Assembly: GCA_015490055.1 (NCBI GenBank)
Contig: WFYP01000007.1
Location: forward strand, 1-26,599
DNA from: Nitratifractor sp.
Lineage (GTDB): Bacteria > Campylobacterota > Campylobacteria > Campylobacterales > Sulfurovaceae
Length of the DNA stretch: 26,599 nucleotides
Reading direction: 5' to 3'
The stretch's first letter is position 1; each line of letters starts with the position of its first letter. A model generated the notes under the pieces. It was given only the letters and a program-made list of their open reading frames with translations. It had not been told where the DNA came from and searched no databases. Shown here one piece after another: positions 1-7,567 of this stretch. Both the position numbers and the translations under genes were made by a program.

Positions 1-1
1 T

Positions 2-1168
2 AAAAAAAATGATAGAGTATTTATTCGTTGCGATTTTAATGTTCCTTTAAATGATGAAGGTGAAATTGCCGATGATAGACGAATCAGAGCAGCTTTGGCA
101 ACAATAAGATATTGTCTAGGTAAAGGTGCCAAAGTTATTTTAGCAAGCCATTTAGGACGCCCAAAAGCAGGGGTTTTTGATAAAAAATTCTCTTTACGAG
201 TTGTGCAAAAAAGAGTTGCAGAACTTTTAAAAAAAGATGTAATAATGCCACAAAACTTTTTAATAGATGACGAAACTATAAATATATCTCAAAACTTACA
301 ACATAATCAAGTTTTACTTTTAGAAAATTTACGCTTTAACCCAGGAGAGACTAAAAACGATTCTACTTTTGCAAAGCAACTCTCGAATTTAGCCAAATTC
401 TATATTAATGATGCCTTTGGTGTTTGCCACAGAGAACATGCTTCTGTATATGCTCTTCCAATGCTATACCCAAATGATAAAAAAGCAGCTGGTTTACTAT
501 TAAAAAGAGAAGTCAGCTTTTTTGATAAAATACTTAAAAATCCAACAAAACCATATATCGCAATTATTGGTGGAAGTAAAGTAAGCAGTAAGTTAAATGT
601 TTTACTCTCTTTACTTAATAAAGTCGATAAATTAATTATAGGTGGAGGTATGGCATTTACATTTTTAAAAGCTTTAGGTTATGAAATAGGTGACTCTTTA
701 GTAGAAGAAAACTTGATAGAAGATGCAAAAAATATCATAGAAGAAGCAAAAAAGAAAAATGTTAAATTTTATCTTCCTGTAGATATAGTTATTGCTAATA
801 AATTTGAAGAGAATGCTCTAACGCAATATGTGCCTATACAAGAGATACCTAGTAAATGGATAGGTTTAGATATAGCTCCTGCAACTCTTACAATTTTTAA
901 AGAAGCAATAAGAGATGCCCAAACTATTTTTTGGAATGGTCCAATGGGAGTATTTGAAATGGAAAAATTTAGCAAAGGCAGTATTTCATTAAGTCATACT
1001 TTAGCTGAAAGCTCCGCTACAACTATAGTAGGAGGTGGAGATACAGGCGAAGTAGTAAGCCGTGCAGGAGATATAGAAAAAATGACTTTCGTATCAACCG
1101 GAGGCGGAGCAGCTCTTGAACTATTAGAAGGAAAAATTTTACCAGGAATAAAGGCTGTTTCGGTTTAA
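2..1168 (+). CDS. pgk: Phosphoglycerate kinase, 5'-truncated by the window edge
   Basis: Interconverts 1,3-bisphosphoglycerate + ADP and 3-phosphoglycerate + ATP in the cytoplasm, in glycolysis and gluconeogenesis. The frame is open from base 2: the first visible codons read KKNDRVFIRCDFNVPLNDEG, the usual N-terminal 3-phosphoglycerate-binding strand. The TTG at 95 is therefore internal, and only about ten residues are missing upstream. The 388 visible residues carry ASHLGRPK, GGGMAFTFL, WNGPMGVFE, GGGDTGEVV and the C-terminal STGGGAALELLEGK nucleotide-binding loop, so the enzyme looks intact. It is convergent with gpmA. In many bacteria gap lies just upstream of pgk, which cannot be checked here. 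Confidence 0.97.
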   Translation, partial: KKNDRVFIRCDFNVPLNDEGEIADDRRIRAALATIRYCLGKGAKVILASHLGRPKAGVFDKKFSLRVVQKRVAELLKKDVIMPQNFLIDDETINISQNLQHNQVLLLENLRFNPGETKNDSTFAKQLSNLAKFYINDAFGVCHREHASVYALPMLYPNDKKAAGLLLKREVSFFDKILKNPTKPYIAIIGGSKVSSKLNVLLSLLNKVDKLIIGGGMAFTFLKALGYEIGDSLVEENLIEDAKNIIEEAKKKNVKFYLPVDIVIANKFEENALTQYVPIQEIPSKWIGLDIAPATLTIFKEAIRDAQTIFWNGPMGVFEMEKFSKGSISLSHTLAESSATTIVGGGDTGEVVSRAGDIEKMTFVSTGGGAALELLEGKILPGIKAVSV

Positions 1169-1191
1169 GAATATCTCCATTACCATTATTA

Positions 1192-1223
1192 ACTCCGTAA
1201 CTTTCTAACTGAAGTTACAGAGT
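1192..1223. terminator. Hairpin downstream of pgk, possible bidirectional terminator
   Basis: ACTCCGTAACTT (1192-1203) and AAGTTACAGAGT (1212-1223) form a 12 bp stem with an 8 nt loop. There is one C-A mismatch on the + strand, which becomes a G-U wobble on the minus-strand transcript. It begins 23 bp after the pgk stop, between convergent genes. There is no good U-tract on either side, so a terminator role is inferred from position only. Confidence 0.4.
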
Positions 1224-1240
1224 AAAAAGCTAAATATAAT

Positions 1241-1267
1241 GTCATTCTAAACACTTGCGAAGAATCT
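1241..1267 (+). repeat. Degenerate copy of the GTCATTCTGA...GAAGAATCT repeat
   Basis: Begins GTCATTCTAA and ends GCGAAGAATCT, with both ends matching the copies at 1331 and 1404 and a diverged middle. It is non-coding and sits in the pgk-gpmA spacer. It looks like a third, decayed member of the same interspersed repeat family. Confidence 0.55.
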
Positions 1268-1330
1268 CTTTATCGTAATTTAATGGTTTTATATTGCTAA
1301 AATGGTATGCTGTAAAATAATACCATCGCC

Positions 1331-1430
1331 GTCATTCTGAGTGGAGCGAAGAATCTAACTCAAAAAGCTGAAACAAAATCTTAGCTTTACTGTCGTTCAA
1401 ACTAGATTCTTCTCATTCGCTCAGAATGAC
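1331..1430. repeat. Inverted-repeat (REP/MITE-like) element between convergent genes
   Basis: Left arm 1331-1357 (GTCATTCTGAG then GGAGCGAAGAATCTA). Right arm 1403-1430 is its reverse complement, with a few changes in the centre of the arm. The 45 bp between the arms contains a small nested hairpin (AAAGCT 1364-1369 with AGCTTT 1383-1388). The arm resembles a short interspersed motif of the form GTCATTCTGAGCGAA-GCGAAGAATCT that I recall from many AT-rich bacterial genomes; that memory is not a database result. There is no transposase here, so it would be a non-autonomous or REP-type element, and the whole unit could fold into a long cruciform or stem. Confidence 0.7.
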
Positions 1431-1440
1431 GACATTAGTA

Positions 1441-1503
1441 AACTTTCAACTTCAAACTCAAAACTCAAAACTTTCAACTTCAAACTTCAAACTTTCAACT
1501 CCG
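1441..1503. repeat. Low-complexity TTCAAACT/CTCAAAAC tandem-like tract
   Basis: A run of imperfect short units (ACTTTCAACTTC, AAACTCAAAACTC, CTTCAAACTTC) that continues into the last codons and stop codon of gpmA at 1495-1503. The units are irregular with no spacer structure, so it is not CRISPR. Together with the hairpin and inverted repeat it fills the 326 bp spacer 1169-1494, which shows no gene. Confidence 0.6.
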
Positions 1504-2193
1504 AAGTACATGCTTATTTAAAATTTCAAGCTCTCTATTAAAATCATAAACAATTACTTCTCCGGTAGGAATTTCAAATTTGCGTATATCCTCTTTAGAG
1601 ATATTTTCCAAATACATTACCAATGCTCTTAAAGAGTTGCCATGTGCCGAGATAAAAATCTTTTTTTCCTCTTTTAAATATGGAGTAACAATATCGTTAT
1701 AATACTCAATAACTCTTTTTTTTGTATCTTTCAAAGATTCTGAGAGTGGTAAAAGATTATGCTCTATATTTTGATACTTTTTCTCATTCCATGGCACTCT
1801 TGGGTCGTTTGTATCCAAAGGAGGCGGCGGAGTGTCATATCCTCTCCTGATTGCTAAAAATTTCGCTTCTCCATACTCTTTTAAAACTTCGCTTTTATTT
1901 CTGCCTTGCCAAGCTCCATAATGTCTTTCGTTAAGTTTATAACTTTTTAAAACATTTATATGCTCCCACTCAATCTCTTTTAAAACTATTTGTGCGGTAT
2001 GAATAGCCCTCTTAAGCCACGAAGTAAAGCAAATATCTGGAAGAATTCCGGCATTTTTTAAAAGTTTTGCAGACTCTTTTGCCTCTTTTACTCCCTTATC
2101 GCTTAAATCAACATCTGTCCATCCGGTAAAAAGGTTTTTTTGATTATAAATACTCTCACCATGCCTCATTAAAATTAATTGTGCATTTTTCAT
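1495..2193 (-). CDS. gpmA: 2,3-bisphosphoglycerate-dependent phosphoglycerate mutase
   Basis: Interconverts 3- and 2-phosphoglycerate through a phosphohistidine intermediate. The 232 residues match the usual length for the family. Visible motifs are LMRHGES near the N-terminus (phosphorylated His), FTGWTDVDLS, the NERHYGAWQGRNKSE loop and the second catalytic His in SAHGNSLRAL. The start ATG at 2191-2193 lies one base beyond the SQR-like stop, with a GAGGG ribosome site inside the end of that gene, so translation is probably coupled. It is the last gene of the minus-strand train. The final codons (LRS) lie in the low-complexity tract, suggesting the C-terminal tail was altered by it. It is the dPGM family, not the unrelated metal-dependent GpmI. 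Confidence 0.96.
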   Translation of the reverse strand: MKNAQLILMRHGESIYNQKNLFTGWTDVDLSDKGVKEAKESAKLLKNAGILPDICFTSWLKRAIHTAQIVLKEIEWEHINVLKSYKLNERHYGAWQGRNKSEVLKEYGEAKFLAIRRGYDTPPPPLDTNDPRVPWNEKKYQNIEHNLLPLSESLKDTKKRVIEYYNDIVTPYLKEEKKIFISAHGNSLRALVMYLENISKEDIRKFEIPTGEVIVYDFNRELEILNKHVLRS

Positions 2194-2194
2194 T

Positions 2195-3562
2195 TTACAT
2201 CATCCCTCTCATCATTAAACTAAAATAAGCATAACGCATTACATGCAAATCTAACTCCCACCATATCCATCGTGGTTTATAAGGGTCTAACCAAAATGTT
2301 GGCAATGCTTTTTTCTTATTAAATTCCGCCAGTAAAACTTCTCCATATTTTAATTTTACAGGTGAAACGGTATAACCATTATACTTTTGTGGGAATTTTT
2401 TATTTTCTATAGCTGCTGTTACATTATCTTGAAGCACAACACCCTGAACTTGTGCTGAACCACCCGTTTTAGCAAGAGGAATACCTAAAATATCTCCGAT
2501 TCCAAAAACATTTTTATATCTATTATGTTGTAAAGTTTTAGGATTCACATCCATATAGCCTTTGTATTTACCATCTTTAATTGAAAGTAAAGAATCTCTA
2601 AATACTTTAGGTGCTTGCATTGGAGGTGTAATATGAATATAATCATATTTCTCTTGAATCTCTTTACCACTGGCATCTTTAAAAATTGCTATCTTTTTTT
2701 GGCTATCTATTTCTATGAGATTATGCTCAAAAAGAGTATTAATATTACCTGCCTTTTTAACCCTGTTTTGAATAACTTTATCATACTTGTTAAAAGGAAA
2801 AAGATAATTATGCGGAGTTGCATATATATTTTCTATATTTTTAGACACATCTCCACCCTTATTGCCACCATGCCCTTTAAAATAGTCATTGCTTAAAAAT
2901 AGAATATCCAAATCTGCACCTACACCTTTTATTGAGGTATCTGGCTGAGTATAAAGCACTTTTACAGATTTTTCTGATGCATCTTCTTGAATAGAGTTCA
3001 TCCATACATTTGTGCTAAGCCCTGCTTTTGAAACTCCCTTTTTCACATCGTTAAGGTAAATACTTGCAACTCCATTATGTCCAATCATATCTGCACTTAA
3101 TCCTTTAATAGCTTCATAATTATACTCAAGCCCAAGCGCCACAATTAAATAGTCATATTCTATCTTTCCGTTTTTTGCTGTTTGAACAAAATTTTTATCT
3201 GGTTCAAATGATGTTACTTCATCTTGCACCCACTTTACATTGTCTTCTAAAAGTTCAGAAGTTTTTGCTGTTATGTCATTTTGCATATAAAGCCCAGCAG
3301 CAACAAATACTTGCCCCGCTTGGTAAAGATGTATTTTATTAGGAGCAATAATCGTAATATTAGCATTCGGTGCTGCCCTTCTTAACCTTGCCGAGGCAAT
3401 CATACCGCCTGTTCCAGCACCAACAATTACAATATCTACTTTTTTATGACTTGCAGGCATAGATAAATTGGTTTTTGCTTTACTTTCCGAAGGTAAAAAA
3501 AGTGTTCCTGCTCCAATACCCATAACTTTTAGAGCATCTCTTCTGCTTAATTTATTATCCAT
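2195..3562 (-). CDS. Tat-exported SQR-like FAD oxidoreductase lacking all cysteines
   Basis: The start is taken at ATG 3560-3562, preceded by GGAG at good spacing, giving 455 residues; an in-frame ATG 27 bp upstream lies inside the ATPase gene. The N-terminus has a twin-arginine signal (LSRRDALK then a hydrophobic stretch, to about residue 29), so the protein is probably exported. The FAD fold follows (IVIVGAGTGG 45-53; ALGLEYNYEAIKGL 142-155; NVFGIGD 351-357), ending in an aromatic amphipathic tail (WIWWELDLHVMRYAYF) like SQR membrane anchors. Its layout matches type II sulfide:quinone oxidoreductase (YTQPDTSIK, ITPPM, TLQHNRYKNVFGIGD), but the two redox-cysteine positions read Gly213 (IKGVGAD) and Ile358 (GDILG), and I see no cysteine anywhere. 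Classical sulfide oxidation is therefore unlikely; the substrate is unknown. Quinone-linked flavoprotein is an inference. Confidence 0.85.
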   Translation of the reverse strand: MDNKLSRRDALKVMGIGAGTLFLPSESKAKTNLSMPASHKKVDIVIVGAGTGGMIASARLRRAAPNANITIIAPNKIHLYQAGQVFVAAGLYMQNDITAKTSELLEDNVKWVQDEVTSFEPDKNFVQTAKNGKIEYDYLIVALGLEYNYEAIKGLSADMIGHNGVASIYLNDVKKGVSKAGLSTNVWMNSIQEDASEKSVKVLYTQPDTSIKGVGADLDILFLSNDYFKGHGGNKGGDVSKNIENIYATPHNYLFPFNKYDKVIQNRVKKAGNINTLFEHNLIEIDSQKKIAIFKDASGKEIQEKYDYIHITPPMQAPKVFRDSLLSIKDGKYKGYMDVNPKTLQHNRYKNVFGIGDILGIPLAKTGGSAQVQGVVLQDNVTAAIENKKFPQKYNGYTVSPVKLKYGEVLLAEFNKKKALPTFWLDPYKPRWIWWELDLHVMRYAYFSLMMRGMM

Positions 3563-3572
3563 AATTTGCTCC

Positions 3573-6155
3573 TTATATAATATCTTCATGATATTTTTTT
3601 CTATAGTATTTTAAAACTGCCATTTTTACCACATCGTTAAATACAAACCAAGCCAAAGCATATGCCCACATCCACATAGCCCATTCCCAGCCAATCGGTT
3701 GCATTAAGCCAAAACCATACACTGCTATAATAGTCCCTGCAACCCTACTAAAGAATGTAGCATTAAATAGTGTCCAAGATGGCCAAGGTTTTTTCCAGAA
3801 CCAATCATCAATACGGGTGTTATAAATTGTTCCATGCCCTGCAATAACAAGTTTTGCAAAAAATGCACTCTGAACAAAATCAAGTGGCAAATGCATTAGC
3901 GAAATTAAAATCCAAAATAGAGTAAAAGAGGATATAACCCCGGCAAGACCAAGCCAAGAAGCCAAAATAAATACCTCTTTCATATCCCATCTAACTGGGC
4001 TTTCTCTTAGTTTCGTATTATCATAAGCAATAGTCATAATAGGTATATCGTTTAAGAGTGCCAAAATAATAATCATTAATGCCGTAATCGGGTAAAAATC
4101 GTAAATTACAATAGCTAAAGTCATAAAAATAATAACACGGATTGTCTCAGCAATACGGAAAATTGTATAACTTTTCATTCTCTCAAAAATTTGGCGAGAC
4201 TCTTTGATTGCATCTACAATTACTCGAAGCCCTGGAGCCATCAATACAATATCAGCTGCTGCTCTTGCTGCATCTGTTGCACCACTTACTGCAATACCGC
4301 AATCTGCTTTTTTAAGAGCCGGCGCATCGTTTACGCCGTCTCCGGTCATTCCCACAATATGGTTTGCTTTTTGCAACTCATCAACAATAAAGTATTTATC
4401 TTCAGGGAATACCTGTGCAAATCCATCTGCATTTTCTATAATAGAGATAATTTCAGATTCATGTTTTTTAACACTGCCTTTTGGAATAGGCATATTGTAA
4501 AGCTCTTTTTCTACATTTTTAATAATTTGCTTTACGGTATTTTCTATTTCACTCTGGCTTGCATTAGGGTGAAGTGCTTTAGTAATAGCTTTAGATAGCA
4601 CTTTGGAAAGGTATAAATACTCCTCTACCGATTCTCCTCTTAAAGAGTGAATATCTTCTATTTTATCTCCGATACCAAGAAGAGAAGCGATATATTTAGC
4701 AACAGCAATATTGTCTCCTGTAATCATTTTTACAGTAACACCTTTAGCTTTTGCTTCGGCGATTGCCTCTTTAGAATCTTCTCTTGGAGGGTCGTAAAGT
4801 GGTATTAAACCAACAAAATGATAAAGGTCTTCTTCGCATTTTCTATAAGCCACTCCAAGTGTTCTAAATCCTTTAGAAGCAAATTGTTCTACCTCGGCAT
4901 AAGCTTTTGCTTTATCGAACTCTTTTTCGTTACTTAACTCTATAATAACTTGAGGTGCCCCTTTGGTAAAAATAAGTTCGCAATTAGAATCACCTTCATA
5001 AACTCCTTCTGTTCTTTTATGAACCGGGTCAAAAGGGAGAAATTTTTTAAGTTTATATTTTTTTAATTTCTCTTTTAAACTGTTTTTATTTATATAGTCA
5101 AAAATAGGTTTTTCAATAGGGTCTTGATTCTCCTCTTTACTAGCTAATGCTGCATAAAACAGTAAATCATTTTTCTTATATTTGTCTATAACATAAGGCT
5201 CTGCCAAACTCATTTTGTTTTGTGTTATTGTTCCGGTTTTATCGGAGCATAATATATCCATACCTGCTATCTCTTCTATTGCTGCAAGTCGGCTTACTAT
5301 CGCCTCTTTTGCTGCAAGCACCTTTGCTCCAATAGCCATTGTAACCGTTAAAACAGCTGGCATAGCAACAGGAATTGCTGAAATTGTTAAAACAAGTGCA
5401 AAAATAAGTAAATCTACAACAGGTTGATTAGTTTTAATTCCATGATAAATAATAATAGCAATCATTACCAATGTTACTAAAATCAGGAAATTTCCAACTT
5501 TTATAACCATTTTTTGGAAGTGGCTTACCTCTTCATGCTCCGCTTTGGCTACAAGCCCAACTGTTTTACCAAAGTAAGTGTTTTTTGCAGTTGCTGTTAC
5601 TTTGGCTACCATTTCACCCTGTTTTATAATTGCATTTGCATAAAGCTCTTCGCCAGCTTTTTTTCTAACAGGTAAAGACTCTCCGGTTAGAGCAGATTGA
5701 TCCACAAGCAAAAAGTCGCTACCACTTAATAAAGTTACATCAGCAGGAACAATATCTCCTATTTTTACCTTAATAATATCATCTGGCACAACTTCTCTTG
5801 CATCTATCTCTTGCCACTTTCCATCGCGTAAAACAATAGCTTTTCTTGCCAATTTCTTTTTTAAAACAGCAATAGCACTTAAAGCTTTGGACTCTTGATA
5901 AAAATCTACAAAGGCATTCACAAAAAGAAGTATAGTAATTATTGTAAAATCTTCCCATCTATGAGCCAATGCCGAAAGAACGGCAGCAATTTCAATCATC
6001 CAAGGAATCGGTCCCCAAAAACGCTTAAATAGCCTATGTAACCAACTCTCTTCTTTCTCATTAAGTTCGTTGTAACCGTATTTTTTTAGCCGTTCTTTAA
6101 CCTCTTCTTGGCTTAAGCCTTTTAAATTACTTGTATCAACGGTACTGTTTTCCAT
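3573..6155 (-). CDS. Plasma-membrane proton-efflux P-type ATPase (P3A)
   Basis: ATP-driven proton export across the cytoplasmic membrane. Of 860 residues: N-terminal cation-ATPase domain (1-45), membrane helices M1-M2 (about 50-90), actuator domain with LTGES (156-160), M3-M4 with the IPVAMP kink (261-266), phosphorylation motif CSDKTGTIT (Asp305), nucleotide-binding KGAPQ (398-402), MITGDN (477-482), hinge TGDGVNDAPAL (604-614), then M5-M10. LALLNDIPIMTIA (698-710) holds the N702/D703 pair expected in M6 of proton pumps; its Asp is the proton acceptor in plant AHA2. Oddity: a hydrophilic stretch at about 507-565, between MITGDN and the hinge, looks inserted relative to archaeal homologues of about 800 residues. 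The ATG at 6153-6155 has AAAAGGAG overlapping the lipA stop; 10 bp separate the stop from the SQR-like start. Confidence 0.95.
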   Translation of the reverse strand: MENSTVDTSNLKGLSQEEVKERLKKYGYNELNEKEESWLHRLFKRFWGPIPWMIEIAAVLSALAHRWEDFTIITILLFVNAFVDFYQESKALSAIAVLKKKLARKAIVLRDGKWQEIDAREVVPDDIIKVKIGDIVPADVTLLSGSDFLLVDQSALTGESLPVRKKAGEELYANAIIKQGEMVAKVTATAKNTYFGKTVGLVAKAEHEEVSHFQKMVIKVGNFLILVTLVMIAIIIYHGIKTNQPVVDLLIFALVLTISAIPVAMPAVLTVTMAIGAKVLAAKEAIVSRLAAIEEIAGMDILCSDKTGTITQNKMSLAEPYVIDKYKKNDLLFYAALASKEENQDPIEKPIFDYINKNSLKEKLKKYKLKKFLPFDPVHKRTEGVYEGDSNCELIFTKGAPQVIIELSNEKEFDKAKAYAEVEQFASKGFRTLGVAYRKCEEDLYHFVGLIPLYDPPREDSKEAIAEAKAKGVTVKMITGDNIAVAKYIASLLGIGDKIEDIHSLRGESVEEYLYLSKVLSKAITKALHPNASQSEIENTVKQIIKNVEKELYNMPIPKGSVKKHESEIISIIENADGFAQVFPEDKYFIVDELQKANHIVGMTGDGVNDAPALKKADCGIAVSGATDAARAAADIVLMAPGLRVIVDAIKESRQIFERMKSYTIFRIAETIRVIIFMTLAIVIYDFYPITALMIIILALLNDIPIMTIAYDNTKLRESPVRWDMKEVFILASWLGLAGVISSFTLFWILISLMHLPLDFVQSAFFAKLVIAGHGTIYNTRIDDWFWKKPWPSWTLFNATFFSRVAGTIIAVYGFGLMQPIGWEWAMWMWAYALAWFVFNDVVKMAVLKYYRKKYHEDII

Positions 6156-6167
6156 TGCTAACTCCTT

Positions 6168-6998
6168 TTACATTTTACTTGCATTATAAGAGCTTCTTAC
6201 TAAAACTCCCGATGCAACAGATTTAAACCCCATACAGTAAGCCTCTTCTTTAATCTCATCAAAAAAGCTTTGAGGATAATACCTTTTTACCGGATAATGT
6301 TTAGGGCTTGGTTGTAGATATTGTCCTATTGTTAGTTCACTTACTCCAACATCTAGCAACTCTTGCATAGTCTCTTTTAACTCTACTATACTCTCACCCA
6401 ATCCTACCATCAAAGATGATTTAACAATTTTTTTAGAATGTTTTGCATAAAAATTCAACACTTTTAAACTCCTATCATAATTACTTTGAGGACGAATGCT
6501 CTTACTGAGTCTTCGTACTGTCTCTTGATTATGTGCTAATTTATAAGCATCAGTTGCCACTATTAACTCTAAAGATTTCAAATCAAACCTAAAATCTGGC
6601 GTCAAAAGTTCTACTTTGGTTGTAGGGTTTTTTCTTTTTATCGCCTCGGTGCATACTTTAAAATGTTTAGCTCCATAATCACTTAAGTCATCTCTATCAA
6701 CAGAAGTAATTACTACATAATCAAGTTCTAACTCATAAATTGCTTGGGCTAAACGGTCAGGTTCATTTATATCTACACTTTCACCTTTTCCTGTTTTTAC
6801 ATTACAAAATTTACAAGCTCGTGTACAAGTATCTCCTAAAATCATAAATGTAGCACTTCTGTTTGCATAACACTCAGTTCTGTTTGGGCAAAGTGCAGCT
6901 TCGCAAACCGTATTTAAGCGGTTTTTTTGCAAAACAGAAACAACTTTTTCTATCTCTTTTGGATTTGGTGCTTTTACTTTTGGTTTATAGTAACTCAT
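6168..6998 (-). CDS. lipA: Lipoyl synthase
   Basis: Radical-SAM enzyme inserting two sulfurs into the octanoyl chain on lipoyl domains. The 276 residues carry both [4Fe-4S] signatures: the auxiliary cluster CX4CX5C (Cys32, 37, 43) and the radical-SAM CX3CX2C (Cys58, 62, 65). They also carry the family-specific RSS near the C-terminus (268-270), which ligates the auxiliary cluster. All three are needed for function, so it looks active. The start ATG overlaps the lipB stop in an ATGA junction (6995-6998), with AGAGG about 7 bases upstream. Its obvious client in this window is the E2 lipoyl domain at residue 43 of PdhC. Confidence 0.97.
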   Translation of the reverse strand: MSYYKPKVKAPNPKEIEKVVSVLQKNRLNTVCEAALCPNRTECYANRSATFMILGDTCTRACKFCNVKTGKGESVDINEPDRLAQAIYELELDYVVITSVDRDDLSDYGAKHFKVCTEAIKRKNPTTKVELLTPDFRFDLKSLELIVATDAYKLAHNQETVRRLSKSIRPQSNYDRSLKVLNFYAKHSKKIVKSSLMVGLGESIVELKETMQELLDVGVSELTIGQYLQPSPKHYPVKRYYPQSFFDEIKEEAYCMGFKSVASGVLVRSSYNASKM

Positions 6999-7567
6999 TC
7001 AAAAACCTCTTTTATAAAAGTTGTCATCTCTTTGTTTACCTCATCTTGTGTTAAAAAAGCTCCTTCGTTTTTCAAAGAAGTCGGCACAATACCATTTAAA
7101 TTACAAGGGTTTACTTGTGAATGAAATAGCAAATCAACATCTACATTTACTGCAACTCCATGCAAAGAAACCCCTTGCGAATAGCGAAAACCCAAAGATG
7201 ATATTTTTCTGTTTTCAATATAAAAACCCGGATTCTTTTTATCAAACTGCACATTTGGAAGGTGTTTATTAAAAAATTTTCCAAAAGAATCAATAACTTT
7301 TTTATAAAAAAATGCAGGGTTTTTAACTTGAAAACAGAAATAGTAAATATTCTGCCCAGGAGAATGGCAAGTAATAGAGCCACCTCTGTCGCACTTAATT
7401 GTATCTACTTTAAAACTTCTATTCTCATCATACCCTACGGTAAAAACATTTGGATGCGAACAGATAATAAGATGATTCTTTTTATCTTTTAAAGCTTCAT
7501 CATGCACTGCTTGCATCATTTCTCGCCCCTTTCTGTACTCTATTTCGCCCCAATTATGTATAATCAT
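6995..7567 (-). CDS. lipB: Octanoyl-ACP:protein octanoyltransferase
   Basis: Transfers octanoate from acyl carrier protein to the lipoyl-domain lysine, the step before LipA. The 190 residues contain the family signature RGG-x4-H-x-PGQ (61-72, RGGSITCHSPGQ), the catalytic Lys121 (KISSLGFRYS) and the acyl-thioester Cys155 (VNPCNLNG). The start overlaps the lpd stop by 4 bases (7564-7567, ATGA), and the nearest purine-rich site is about 14 bases away. Translation therefore probably depends on lpd coupling. Its C-terminus is somewhat shorter than in enterobacterial LipB. Confidence 0.95.
   Translation of the reverse strand: MIIHNWGEIEYRKGREMMQAVHDEALKDKKNHLIICSHPNVFTVGYDENRSFKVDTIKCDRGGSITCHSPGQNIYYFCFQVKNPAFFYKKVIDSFGKFFNKHLPNVQFDKKNPGFYIENRKISSLGFRYSQGVSLHGVAVNVDVDLLFHSQVNPCNLNGIVPTSLKNEGAFLTQDEVNKEMTTFIKEVFE

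Noticed and set aside
95..1168. TTG at 95 as the start of pgk
   Set aside because: The frame is open to base 2 and encodes the conserved N-terminal strand (FIRCDFNVP), so the gene is cut by the window edge, not started here.
1441..1503. CRISPR array in the low-complexity tract
   Set aside because: The units are too short and irregular, with no unique spacers and no cas genes.
2195..3562. Functional sulfide:quinone oxidoreductase
   Set aside because: Both redox cysteine positions, and indeed all cysteines, are missing; the fold is kept but the sulfide chemistry is not supported.
3563..3589. Upstream ATG at 3589 as the start of the SQR-like gene
   Set aside because: It lies within the ATPase reading frame; the ATG at 3562 has a good GGAG and leaves the Tat signal at the N-terminus.
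4191..4598. Plus-strand open frames opposite the ATPase gene
   Set aside because: They are antisense shadows of the conserved P-type ATPase; no ribosome site or recognisable protein content.
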